Part shown: piece after piece, positions 8,267 through 14,903 of the stretch | Numbering within the stretch: position 1 is the first letter of the stretch | Layout: each line of letters begins with the position of its first letter | Origin: Pseudomonadota bacterium | GTDB taxonomy: Bacteria > Desulfobacterota > Desulfobaccia > Desulfobaccales > 0-14-0-80-60-11 | Direction: 5' to 3' | Length of the DNA: 18,777 nt | Assembly (NCBI GenBank): GCA_018897875.1 | Contig: JAHIKF010000296.1 | Coordinates: forward strand, 1 to 18,777 | The notes under the pieces: model-generated | Seen by the model: only the letters and a program-made list of their open reading frames with translations | Told to the model about the DNA's origin: nothing | Databases searched by the model: none | Position numbers and translations under genes: made by a program

Positions 8267-8704
8267 TCAGGGGGAGGTTTGCCAGTTCGTGATGTCTTGG
8301 TTTTCTCCTTCGCCCCCTTCGGCGCCGTCGGCCCCCAAGGAATAGAGATCATAGGGGCCATGTTCGCCGGGAAATTTGTAAATGTAAGGTCGGCTCCAGG
8401 GGTCTTTGGGGACCGGCTTATCCAGGTAGGGCCCACCCCAGGCAGGCAGGTTGTCCACTTTATCCCGGAGAGCCTTCAACCCCTCTTCCTCAGTGGGATA
8501 ACGCCCCACATCCAGATGAAAAAGGTCCAGGGTCGTACCCAAGAGCTGTATCTGGGTCTGGGCCGTCTTCTGTTTGGCTTTCCCCACCCGGCCCATGAGT
8601 CTGGGAGCGACCAGCGCCGCCAGGAGGCCGAGAATGAACAGGACAATCATTAATTCGATGAGGGTGAATCCGCCAGTGCGGCGCTCTTTCCTGGTCAGTG
8701 ACAC
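8267..8704 (-). CDS. gspG: Type II secretion system major pseudopilin GspG
   Basis: The main shaft subunit of the pseudopilus. It has 145 residues, a short basic leader (SLTRKERRTGG12), then FTLIELMIVLFILGLLAALVAPRLMGR with Glu at +5 (E17). Signature GspG regions are GRYPTEEEGLKAL (67-79) and the DPWSRPYIYKFPG segment (101-113). The C-terminal loop YDLYSLGADGAEGGEGENQD is acidic and corresponds to the calcium-binding loop of the family. The start is GTG, with GGAGGAA about 4-6 nt upstream. This is the strongest ribosome binding site in the operon, fitting the need for many copies. It lies 12 nt after gspF. Confidence 0.95.
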   Translation of the reverse strand: MSLTRKERRTGGFTLIELMIVLFILGLLAALVAPRLMGRVGKAKQKTAQTQIQLLGTTLDLFHLDVGRYPTEEEGLKALRDKVDNLPAWGGPYLDKPVPKDPWSRPYIYKFPGEHGPYDLYSLGADGAEGGEGENQDITNWQTSP

Positions 8705-8716
8705 AATTCCTCCACT

Positions 8717-9928
8717 TTAGAATTGAATCTCATAGAGATTGAGTATGGGCAGCAGGAGCGATACGATGATGAACGCCACCACCAGCGACGTCACCAGGAT
8801 CAATACCGGTTCCAGCAAGGCCAGGAGGCGCCGGACGGCCCTTCTGGCATCATTTTCCAGGGAACTGGCGGCGGATAGCAACATGTCGGCCAAATGCCCG
8901 GTCTCTTCGCCGATGGCCGTCATTTGCAGGAAGAGTTCCGGGAACATGCCCACTTTCTTGAGCAGGCCTGAAAGCTGCTGGCCCTTTTCCACATTTCCTA
9001 AAACTCCCTTCAGGGACTTAGCCAGGTAACGGTTGTTCACCGAGGCGATCACCACCCGCAGAGACGATACCATGGGGACGCCATTGGCCAACAGGGTCCC
9101 GAGAGTTTTGGCAAAAAAGACCGCCGCGACCCGGCGGCTCAAGTCCCCTAAAAAGGGGGCCTTCATCTTGAAACGATCGATCTGAAACTGGCCTTCCGAG
9201 CTCTGGACCAACATCCTCAACCCTATGAGCGCCGCCATTGCCAGCAGCGCCCCTAACCACCAGTAAGATCGCAACGCCTGACTGAGGGCGATTAACAGGC
9301 GGGTGCTCCAAAAGAGACTCTGGCCCATCTCGTTAAAGAAGGACTCGAAGCGCGGCACCACATAGAGGAGCATGAGAATCAGGGACAGACCGCCCACTCC
9401 GGCCAGAATCATGGGGTAGATCAAGGCGGTGAGGAGATAGCTGCGAAACTCGCTCACCGTGTTTAAATAGTCCCCCAGGCGATCCAGGGCCTCTTCCAGG
9501 AAGCCCCCGGTTTCCCCAGCCTGGACCAGGCTGACATAGAGGGGGGAAAAGATGCGGTGCCGGCTCAAGGCGTCCCCCAGGGTCTTACCTTCCTGCAAAT
9601 CACGGAGCACCTGGGAGAGGACGGCCTTCATGGCCGTCCGGGAGGTCACGTGCTCCAGGGCCTGGAGGCTGCGGTCCAGGGGCAGGCCGGCTTTCAGGAG
9701 GGCCGCCAGTTCCTGGGTGAAATTCACCACTTCCCTGGTGGGAATCCGGCCCCGCCGCAGCGGCAGCTTATCCTGCCAACGGGTGGCCGCCACGGCCTGG
9801 TTGATGCGCAAGGGAATCAACCCGCCCTGCTGCAGGTGCGCCACCACCTGGCGCTCCTCCCTGGCCTCCAGGGTGCCCTGAATGACATTCCCGGCGGCAT
9901 CGGCGGCCCGGTAGGAAAACATCGCCAT
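8717..9928 (-). CDS. gspF: Type II secretion system inner-membrane platform protein GspF
   Basis: The polytopic platform protein that sits above the GspE ATPase and is thought to drive pseudopilus growth. The 403-residue length is normal for the family. There is an N-terminal cytoplasmic segment (MAMFSYRAADAAGNVIQG), two T2SSF four-helix domains (about 68-190 and about 270-393), and three membrane segments (about 164-192, 221-241 and 370-396). Conserved elements include QELAALLKAGLPLDRSL (73-89) and GEETGHL (340-346). The ATG follows CAGGAG about 7 nt upstream, within the gspE stop region (3-nt gap). Confidence 0.95.
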   Translation of the reverse strand: MAMFSYRAADAAGNVIQGTLEAREERQVVAHLQQGGLIPLRINQAVAATRWQDKLPLRRGRIPTREVVNFTQELAALLKAGLPLDRSLQALEHVTSRTAMKAVLSQVLRDLQEGKTLGDALSRHRIFSPLYVSLVQAGETGGFLEEALDRLGDYLNTVSEFRSYLLTALIYPMILAGVGGLSLILMLLYVVPRFESFFNEMGQSLFWSTRLLIALSQALRSYWWLGALLAMAALIGLRMLVQSSEGQFQIDRFKMKAPFLGDLSRRVAAVFFAKTLGTLLANGVPMVSSLRVVIASVNNRYLAKSLKGVLGNVEKGQQLSGLLKKVGMFPELFLQMTAIGEETGHLADMLLSAASSLENDARRAVRRLLALLEPVLILVTSLVVAFIIVSLLLPILNLYEIQF

Positions 9929-9931
9929 GCC

Positions 9932-11452
9932 TTACTCCTGGGTTACTCGCAGGACTTCCTCTACGGTGGTGACGCCTTGGGCCACCTTACTCCAGCCGTC
10001 CGCCGCCAGGGTCTTCATGCCTTGACCGATGGCCTGCTGCTGCAAGGTGCTGGCATCAGCCCGCTGGAGGATAAACGGCCGAATCACATCATCTACGGTG
10101 AGGAACTCATAAATACCCGTGCGGCCTTGATAGCCGGTTTGGGCGCAGGCGGGACATCCCTGGCCGTGGAATAGGTGGTCGGTTATTTTTATCTCGCCCA
10201 GCCCGACCTGCATCCGGCGCTTTTCTTCCACCTCATAATCGAGCGGTACCGCGGTCCGGCATTCCGGGCAGATGCGGCGCACCAGCCGCTGGGCTAAAAT
10301 CCCCAGGATCGCCGAGGCCAGCAGGAAATCCTCGATGCCCATTTCCAGCAGGCGGGTGATCGCCCCGGAGGCGTCATTGGTGTGGAGGGTGCTAAACACC
10401 AGATGGCCGGTGAGGGCGGCGTGGATCGCGATCTCGGCGGTCTCCCGGTCGCGGATTTCGCCCACCAGCACCACGTCCGGGTCCTGACGCACGATATGAC
10501 GCAACGCCCGGGCAAAGGTCAGTCCGATGGAAGGTTTTACCTGCATCTGGGTCACCCCCGACAGCCGGTATTCCACCGGGTCTTCAATGGTGATGATCTT
10601 TTTTTCCGAGGAGTTGATCCGTTCCAAGGCGGCATACAGGGTGGTGGTCTTGCCGCTGCCGGTGGGACCGGTGACCAGGATCATGCCGTAGGGTTTGTGG
10701 ATCATCTGGTCAAATTGCTCCAGCTCCCGGGGCGGAAACCCCAGGCCGTGGAGATTGAGGATCACCTTCTCCCGGTCCAGGATGCGGATAACCATGCTCT
10801 CGCCCATGAGCGTGGGCAGGGTGGACACCCGGAAATCGATATCGTGCCCCTGTACCTTCAGGCGGAAGCGGCCGTCCTGCGGCAGCCGGCGCTCGGCAAT
10901 ATCCAGACGCGCCATGATCTTCAAGCGTGACAGGACTGCAGCCTGTAAGCCTTTGGGGGGCGACTCGGCCTCATAGAGAATGCCGTCCTTGCGATAGCGG
11001 ACCCGGAACGCATCCTCAAAAGGTTCCAGGTGGATATCACTGGCCCCCAACTGGATCGCCCGCAGCACCAGGAGGTTGACCAACTGGATGATGGGGGCTT
11101 CACGGGCCATATCCCGGAGCTGGCCGATTTCCGTGGTCTCTTCCGTTTCCACATCCAGTTCTTCGGCCTCCAAATCGCCCACCAGCCGGGACATAGGGCC
11201 ACCCGGCTCATAGGCCGCCTGGATAAACTCCAAGATCTCGGCCTCGGCAGCCTTGACGGGAACCACCGGGACCTTGAGGGCGACCTCCATCGCGGCTTGC
11301 AGTTCCTGGTCTTCAGGTTGGGCCATGGCCAGGAGAATGTGGCCATCTTCCCGTTTCAACGGGAAAACCAGGTTCTCCCGTAAGTAGCGCACCGATAGTC
11401 CAGGAAAGGACTCGAACGCCGCCAGGTCTTTCAGATTCGTGGGTATGTCCAT
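9932..11452 (-). CDS. gspE: Type II secretion system ATPase GspE
   Basis: The hexameric cytoplasmic ATPase that powers pseudopilus assembly. It has 506 residues with a short N-terminal T2SSE_N-type domain (about 15-90), a linker, and the PilB/GspE core. Walker A is GPTGSGKTT (262-270), the Asp box is around IITIEDPVEYR (286-296), Walker B is DVVLVGEIRD (326-335), and the His box is LTGHLVFSTLHTND (347-360). A tetracysteine zinc motif uses C395, C398, C433 and C436 (CPEC...CPAC), so it is an assembly ATPase rather than a PilT-type retraction ATPase. It is the first gene of the T2SS operon, and a TATAAT box lies about 60 nt upstream. The ATG is preceded by a modest AGGGCACCGGG. PilB is the main alternative, rejected because of the full gsp context. 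Confidence 0.96.
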   Translation of the reverse strand: MDIPTNLKDLAAFESFPGLSVRYLRENLVFPLKREDGHILLAMAQPEDQELQAAMEVALKVPVVPVKAAEAEILEFIQAAYEPGGPMSRLVGDLEAEELDVETEETTEIGQLRDMAREAPIIQLVNLLVLRAIQLGASDIHLEPFEDAFRVRYRKDGILYEAESPPKGLQAAVLSRLKIMARLDIAERRLPQDGRFRLKVQGHDIDFRVSTLPTLMGESMVIRILDREKVILNLHGLGFPPRELEQFDQMIHKPYGMILVTGPTGSGKTTTLYAALERINSSEKKIITIEDPVEYRLSGVTQMQVKPSIGLTFARALRHIVRQDPDVVLVGEIRDRETAEIAIHAALTGHLVFSTLHTNDASGAITRLLEMGIEDFLLASAILGILAQRLVRRICPECRTAVPLDYEVEEKRRMQVGLGEIKITDHLFHGQGCPACAQTGYQGRTGIYEFLTVDDVIRPFILQRADASTLQQQAIGQGMKTLAADGWSKVAQGVTTVEEVLRVTQE

Positions 11453-11511
11453 CCCGGTGCCCTGCCTTTACGGCTCGAAGGTCAGCAAGTAAAAACGAAT
11501 TTACTCTTCTT

Positions 11512-11517
11512 ATTATA
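11512..11517 (-). promoter_or_regulatory. Candidate -10 box for the T2SS operon
   Basis: The minus strand carries a perfect TATAAT in an A+T-rich patch within the 169-nt gap between the lytic transglycosylase stop and the gspE start, about 60 nt before the gspE ATG. No good TTGACA-like -35 sits 16-18 nt upstream, so an activator or a different sigma factor might be needed. The call rests on the -10 match and its position only. Confidence 0.4.
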
Positions 11518-11621
11518 ATCTTTTTTCTGGCCCTTGACGAGTTTCCGGGGCATCCCCCTGGGCAGAAGTTCTCATGATGGAGACGGAGAGGGGCCGATTT
11601 CCGTGGGATAGACCAGCGGGG

Positions 11622-13121
11622 CTAGAGACCGGAAGCATGTTTTTCCAGGAGGCAATAGAGCCCCATGACCTGGGTGACGAATTCCTGGGTCTCTTTGATG
11701 GCTGGAACCTGACAACCCGCCGAGATTACCCGATTATACCCGGCATTATACCCGGCCAAGGCCAGGGGCACGTTCCCCTGAAAGTAATCCAGCAGTTGCC
11801 GAAAATAGCGGCACCCCGCCAGGATATTTTCCCGGGGGTCGAAGGGGTCTCGCACCCCTAAAGAAGCCGCGGTTCCCGGCATGAGCTGCATCAACCCCAT
11901 GGCTCCCTTGGGAGACACGGCCTGATGGGCAAAATTTGATTCCTGCCGGATGAGAGCCAGGATTAAGGGAATCGGCAGTCGATACAGCCCAGCCGCCTCG
12001 ATGATGCATGATTGCAGGGCCGGGGAAACTCGCCTCAAAAAGTTCACGGGACTATCCCGGTCCGACATGGATTCAGCCGAGGCCCGGTTAAAAATATGCA
12101 CCACGCCGCGGTGGTCTCGCTGGGCGACCACCGTCGGGCCCGAACCGGATGGCGGCTTGACCAACCCCGGCCCCCAGGCCATGGCCGGAGGCGTTGGGGT
12201 CACCGGAGGGTCATGGGCGGCCGCCGGCACCGCGATCTGCCCGGCCGAGGCCACTAAGGGAGCCTGGAGTGAGGGCAAGTCCGGGGCCGGTGCGTTGACG
12301 ATATGCCAGACGCCTTGGGCGTCGCGGTAGCGGCGAACGGTTCGGCCAACCCAGACTGGGGAGTGACTCTGGAGCTTGGCTTCAAGGTAGGCCGCCACCT
12401 CCGGTCCCAACTCCGGGCACGACACCGTCTGCACCGCCGGAAGAATCAGTGCGGGGGCGCGCGCCTGCGTCTGAACCGCCGGGGTCGGGGTCGCCGGCGC
12501 CATCAGAGGCGCCTCATCCAACGCCACATTCGTGATATGAATTACCCCCTGGCGGTCCCGGCGAACGACAATTTTGCCGTGGGAGGCTGGCATTACCGGC
12601 TGAGGTGGAGACCAGGACACCCGCCGGAGTTGGGCGGCGGGAGTCTCGGCCGCCGCTCCCGGCCCCGCTTGGTTCCCGGTCCGGTCGGCCAACGGCATCA
12701 CCCGGTCTGAACCTTCTGGATGGGTGACCCGGGAACCGGGTTGGGGATTAACCGGAACCGGTTCGCCCGGAGCCGCCTCGGGCTTAGGAACTGGGGCTTG
12801 GGCCTCGGAATCGGGAATTGGGGCCTGAGCCTCGGAATCGGGAATTGGGGCCTGAGCCTCGGGCTTAGGAGCAGGGGCTTGAGCCTGGGGAGCCAGTTCC
12901 CTGGCGGGCAGGGCGATGGGAGCTTTCCCGGGCAAGCTGCTGGGACGAAGAGGTGCTGCAGGGCTGGGAGGATTTGCCGGACTGCCCGGCTGCTTGGACC
13001 CGGTGTTGGTAATGTGCAGGATGCCCTGACTATCGGTAAAGCTTTCGATGTCACGGGCGTGGGCAACGTAGGAAAGCTGCATCAACCCCAAAACGATAAT
13101 GAGGCCCTTTCCCCAGTTCAT
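11622..13121 (-). CDS. Exported lytic transglycosylase with four DUF4124-like modules
   Basis: Predicted periplasmic enzyme cleaving the MurNAc-GlcNAc bond of peptidoglycan. From the ATG it has 499 residues. A signal peptide (1-22, ending AHA before RDIE) is followed by four short DUF4124-type modules, each with the pattern D-x-x-G-hydrophobic-x-H-I-x-N, at about 24-40, 183-199, 262-276 and 330-346. Long Pro/Ala-rich linkers separate them. The C-terminal SLT domain (about 365-480) has catalytic Glu394 in RQESNF, then GAMGLMQLMPGT (406-417) and LAGYNAGYN (455-463). The open frame also allows GTG at 13133, four codons earlier, but the ATG gives the better signal peptide. One DUF4124 module is common in such enzymes; four is unusual. 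It lies upstream of gspE on the same strand, with 169 nt between. It may open the cell wall for secretion-system assembly, which is inference from position. Confidence 0.92.
   Translation of the reverse strand: MNWGKGLIIVLGLMQLSYVAHARDIESFTDSQGILHITNTGSKQPGSPANPPSPAAPLRPSSLPGKAPIALPARELAPQAQAPAPKPEAQAPIPDSEAQAPIPDSEAQAPVPKPEAAPGEPVPVNPQPGSRVTHPEGSDRVMPLADRTGNQAGPGAAAETPAAQLRRVSWSPPQPVMPASHGKIVVRRDRQGVIHITNVALDEAPLMAPATPTPAVQTQARAPALILPAVQTVSCPELGPEVAAYLEAKLQSHSPVWVGRTVRRYRDAQGVWHIVNAPAPDLPSLQAPLVASAGQIAVPAAAHDPPVTPTPPAMAWGPGLVKPPSGSGPTVVAQRDHRGVVHIFNRASAESMSDRDSPVNFLRRVSPALQSCIIEAAGLYRLPIPLILALIRQESNFAHQAVSPKGAMGLMQLMPGTAASLGVRDPFDPRENILAGCRYFRQLLDYFQGNVPLALAGYNAGYNRVISAGCQVPAIKETQEFVTQVMGLYCLLEKHASGL
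12776..12883. repeat. 27-bp tandem repeat inside the lytic transglycosylase gene
   Basis: Four consecutive 27-bp units start at 12776, 12803, 12830 and 12857. The two central units are identical (cctcggaatcgggaattgg followed by ggcctgag); the outer two share the ends and differ in the middle. On the coding strand they encode repeated nine-residue Pro/Ala-rich units of the form EAQAPIPDS in the linker after the first DUF4124 module. The in-frame length suggests copy number can change by slippage without breaking the protein. Confidence 0.85.
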
Positions 13122-13762
13122 ATCGCCACCCACACTTCTTAGGAAATCTCCCCTAAGTCAACTTGTAACGTTAAGTAACTGCTCATCGGCCCGGTCCGAC
13201 AAACATTACTTGATATACCAGGTAAAACAACCCTTCACCACACATTCAGTGCTGTATCGGTCCAATAAAAGACCAGAACCTTGAAACGAGTTATCAGGCA
13301 CAGGGCAAGTCTTAACACACTCAGGGGGCGCTTACCCGGGATTTTACGGCAGCCTTGGCTGCCGCGGTCACAAAATGGTTTTTGGGACCTCTGGGCCCGA
13401 TGAAAATCCCCTAAAGCTTCTGCCCTTGAAGCCGAATTTTCTTGTCAACGGTATGATAGCACAAATTTCCCTGAAAAAGTACTTTTTTGCCTGACTTATG
13501 GGCATACCGCACCCTTAGAGACCAGATACTTCACCGTGGTGGAGCTTAAGAACCTCAGGCCAACACCGCCCGGCAGTGACAAATCAGAAGGAGGGATGAG
13601 GTGACAGGTGCACACTACCTCAGGGCCTGGTAAGAAACTCTCGCCTCACAATATGGCCAACTGCTTCTCTGGGGGTTCATCTTGTCAAGCCTTTGTTGTC
13701 TTTCGGGGCAGGTGAACACCTTAGAGACCAGCGCTTAAATCAAATCATGAGGGGAGTCACTC
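13122..13762. other. Gene-free stretch upstream of the lytic transglycosylase
   Basis: About 640 nt without a credible gene on either strand. It holds a perfect hairpin at 13347-13364 (CGGCAGCC-TT-GGCTGCCG), too tight in the loop and lacking a T-tract. It also holds two 13-bp direct copies of CCTTAGAGACCAG (13513-13525 and 13719-13731), each with a nearby CTTGTCAA (13441 and 13681). The minus-strand sequence TGCTATCATA at 13452-13461 resembles an extended -10 element and recurs upstream of the dehydrogenase gene. A plus-strand mini-ORF with a good ribosome binding site lies at 13601-13633. No strong promoter for the transglycosylase could be fixed. Confidence 0.6.
13601..13633 (+). other. 10-codon mini-ORF with perfect Shine-Dalgarno (doubtful)
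   Basis: AAGGAGG at 13588-13594 is followed after 6 nt by GTG and ten codons (MTGAHYLRAW) to TAA. Spacing and sequence would be excellent for translation, but no plus-strand gene follows it, so a leader-peptide role has no target. It may be chance or the relic of a lost gene. Confidence 0.15.
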
Positions 13763-13880
13763 AAGGGCCTTTGGTCCACCCGCAAATTTTGAAAAGTCCG
13801 GTGGGACGGGCCTCCGTGCCCGCCGCGGCCATAAGCTCATGGTGCGTAAGACGCACCCTACGAAAGACTTTTCGGAACAG
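13763..13880. repeat. Modular hairpin element, copy 1
   Basis: The left end GGGCCTTTGGTCCACCC and GAAAAGTC (13791-13798) leads into GGTGGG. The right end is CCCTACGAAA followed by GACTTTTC (13866-13873) and GGAACAG. The GAAAAGTC and GACTTTTC blocks are inverted copies. Between them lie a GGGC/GCCC hairpin (about 13805-13823) and a GGTGCGT/ACGCACC hairpin (13841-13857). The order left end, GC hairpin, GGTGCG hairpin, right end is the same in copies 2 and 3. Confidence 0.75.
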
Positions 13881-13995
13881 TCATTATGGCGGGCAGTGCC
13901 CGCCCTACAGGTAACTTTTCGGAGAAGAACCACCGGGGCGGCTGTTCCACAGAAAACGGAAAACGGAAAACAGAAAACTTTTCGGAACAGTTGCT
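13881..13995. repeat. Hairpins and solo right ends between element copies 1 and 2
   Basis: A perfect hairpin GGCGGGCAGTGCCCGCC (13888-13904) is followed by CTAC and a right-end-like AACTTTTCGGAGAAG (13913-13927). Then CTGTTCC (13942-13948) and GGAACAG (13984-13990) form an inverted pair around four 7-bp tandem units of the type GAAAACG (13952-13979). The second solo right end is ACTTTTCGGAACAG (13977-13990). This looks like nested or partial copies of the same element family. Confidence 0.6.
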
Positions 13996-14114
13996 CATGA
14001 GCCTTCGGCGCACCCATAAAGCATGGAAAGTCAGGTAGGGCGGGCGTCCTCGCCCGCCACTCAACTGGATTGATGGTGCGTAGGACGCACCCTACGAAAG
14101 ACTTTTCAGGACAG
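13996..14114. repeat. Modular hairpin element, copy 2
   Basis: The left end CATGAGCCTTCGGCGCACCC and GGAAAGTC (14025-14032) leads into AGGTAGGG. Inside are a GGCGGGCG/CGCCCGCC hairpin (14039-14058) and GGTGCGTAGGACGCACC (14075-14091). The right end is CCCTACGAAAGACTTTTC (to 14107) and then AGGACAG. The 33 bases at 14075-14107 differ from 13841-13873 of copy 1 at one position only. Bases 13996-14059 align with 14675-14736 of copy 3. Confidence 0.75.
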
Positions 14115-14217
14115 GTCTTAATTTAGGGTGGGGGGTCAAGTCAAGCCCACATTCCGGGTCCGACAATCGGGTGGGCTGGCGGAGGATCTCCGATTGGATG
14201 GAGCGGTTTTTTCTTAA

Positions 14218-14233
14218 GGCGGGGAACCCCGCC
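14218..14233 (-). terminator. Hairpin after the receiver-domain gene
   Basis: The palindrome GGCGGGG-AA-CCCCGCC begins 8 nt past the stop codon of the response regulator gene. On the minus strand it is followed by TTAAGAAAAAA rather than a T-run, so it is not a textbook intrinsic terminator in that direction. It may slow or end transcription, or protect the 3' end. Confidence 0.35.
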
Positions 14234-14241
14234 CGGATCAC

Positions 14242-14631
14242 TCAGGACGGGGGCTTGCCGTTATCCTCGGCCAGCAACCTGGTGAGGACGGGCAGAAGTT
14301 CCGTTTGGACCTTGCGCTTGGGCACATAGGCGCTGACCCCGGCCGCAGCCGCGTCAGCCCTATGGGCCTCATCGTCAAAAATGGTGAGCACCACCACCCG
14401 GGTGGCGGGCGCCGCCGCTTTGATGCCCTGCGCGGCTTCGATGCCGCTCATTCCGGGAAGGCCGATATCCATGATGACCAGGCAAGGAGACATGGTTTGG
14501 GCCACGGTGATCGCTTCCTCGCCGCTGGTGGCTTCCAGCAACTGGTAGTGCGGGAACGATAGTTCCAGCCATTCCCGCAGCGATTGGCGAACACCTTGGT
14601 GATCCTCCACAATCAGGATATGAGGACTCAT
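14242..14631 (-). CDS. Single-domain (receiver-only) response regulator
   Basis: A 129-residue CheY-like/NarL-type receiver with all key residues: acidic pair E9-D10, phospho-acceptor D55 in VIMDIGLPGMSG, T83 in VVLTIFD, and K105 in AYVPKRK. No DNA-binding domain follows; the protein ends eleven residues after the last receiver helix, and no HTH remnant is visible downstream. AAGGA lies about 7 nt before the ATG. It is on the same strand as the histidine kinase gene but separated from it by a 229-bp hairpin element and a truncated regulator remnant. It could take phosphate from the kinase and act by protein contact or as a phosphate sink. The partner assignment is inference from proximity. 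Confidence 0.9.
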   Translation of the reverse strand: MSPHILIVEDHQGVRQSLREWLELSFPHYQLLEATSGEEAITVAQTMSPCLVIMDIGLPGMSGIEAAQGIKAAAPATRVVVLTIFDDEAHRADAAAAGVSAYVPKRKVQTELLPVLTRLLAEDNGKPPS

Positions 14632-14674
14632 AGTTATTCCTTATTTTCTCAGAGATTTTATCATTTCAGTCATG

Positions 14675-14903
14675 CATGGGCCTTCGGCTCACCCGAAAAA
14701 CATGAAAAGTTCGTGGGGCGGGCGTCCCGCCCGCCATGTTGGTGCGCCGGGCGCACCCTACACCTGCACAGGCTGGAAAGCCTGTGCCACCACCTTAGAT
14801 GGTGGGGCGGGCCTCTGTACCCGCCGCCGTTGGTGGCACAGGTTTTCAACCTGTGCACCCGCACCGGTAAGATACCGGTGCCACCAAAGACTTTTCGGAA
14901 CAG
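14675..14903. repeat. Modular hairpin element, copy 3, between kinase and regulator genes
   Basis: The left end CATGGGCCTTCGGCTCACCC and GAAAAGTTC (14704-14712) is followed by a series of hairpins. These are GGCGGGCG/CGCCCGCC (14717-14735), GGTGCGCCGGGCGCACC (14741-14757), GCACAGGCT/AGCCTGTGC (14766-14787), a GGCGGGC/ACCCGCC arm pair (about 14806-14823), GCACAGGTT/AACCTGTGC (14836-14856), and GCACCGGTA/TACCGGTGC (14861-14881). The right end is AAAGACTTTTCGGAACAG (14886-14903). It is about twice as long as copies 1 and 2 through extra hairpin modules. Short peptides readable through it are not genes. Confidence 0.75.

Noticed and set aside
13297..13310. GGCACAGGGCAAGT, resembling the start of a c-di-GMP-I (GEMM) riboswitch
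   Set aside because: The second conserved block (CGCAAAGCC-like) and the two stacked helices are missing, and no plus-strand gene follows.
13347..13364. Perfect CGGCAGCC/GGCTGCCG hairpin as a terminator
   Set aside because: Two-base loop, no T-run on either side, and nearly 900 nt from the nearest upstream stop codon.
13693..14064. Short frames through repeat copies 1 and 2 on both strands
   Set aside because: Their peptides are direct translations of the hairpins (GRA-PP-like, CVRRTL); such peptides are a known annotation artefact of palindromic repeats.
13763..14903. CRISPR array
   Set aside because: Repeats are palindromic, unevenly spaced and variable in content, with no regular spacers and no cas genes.
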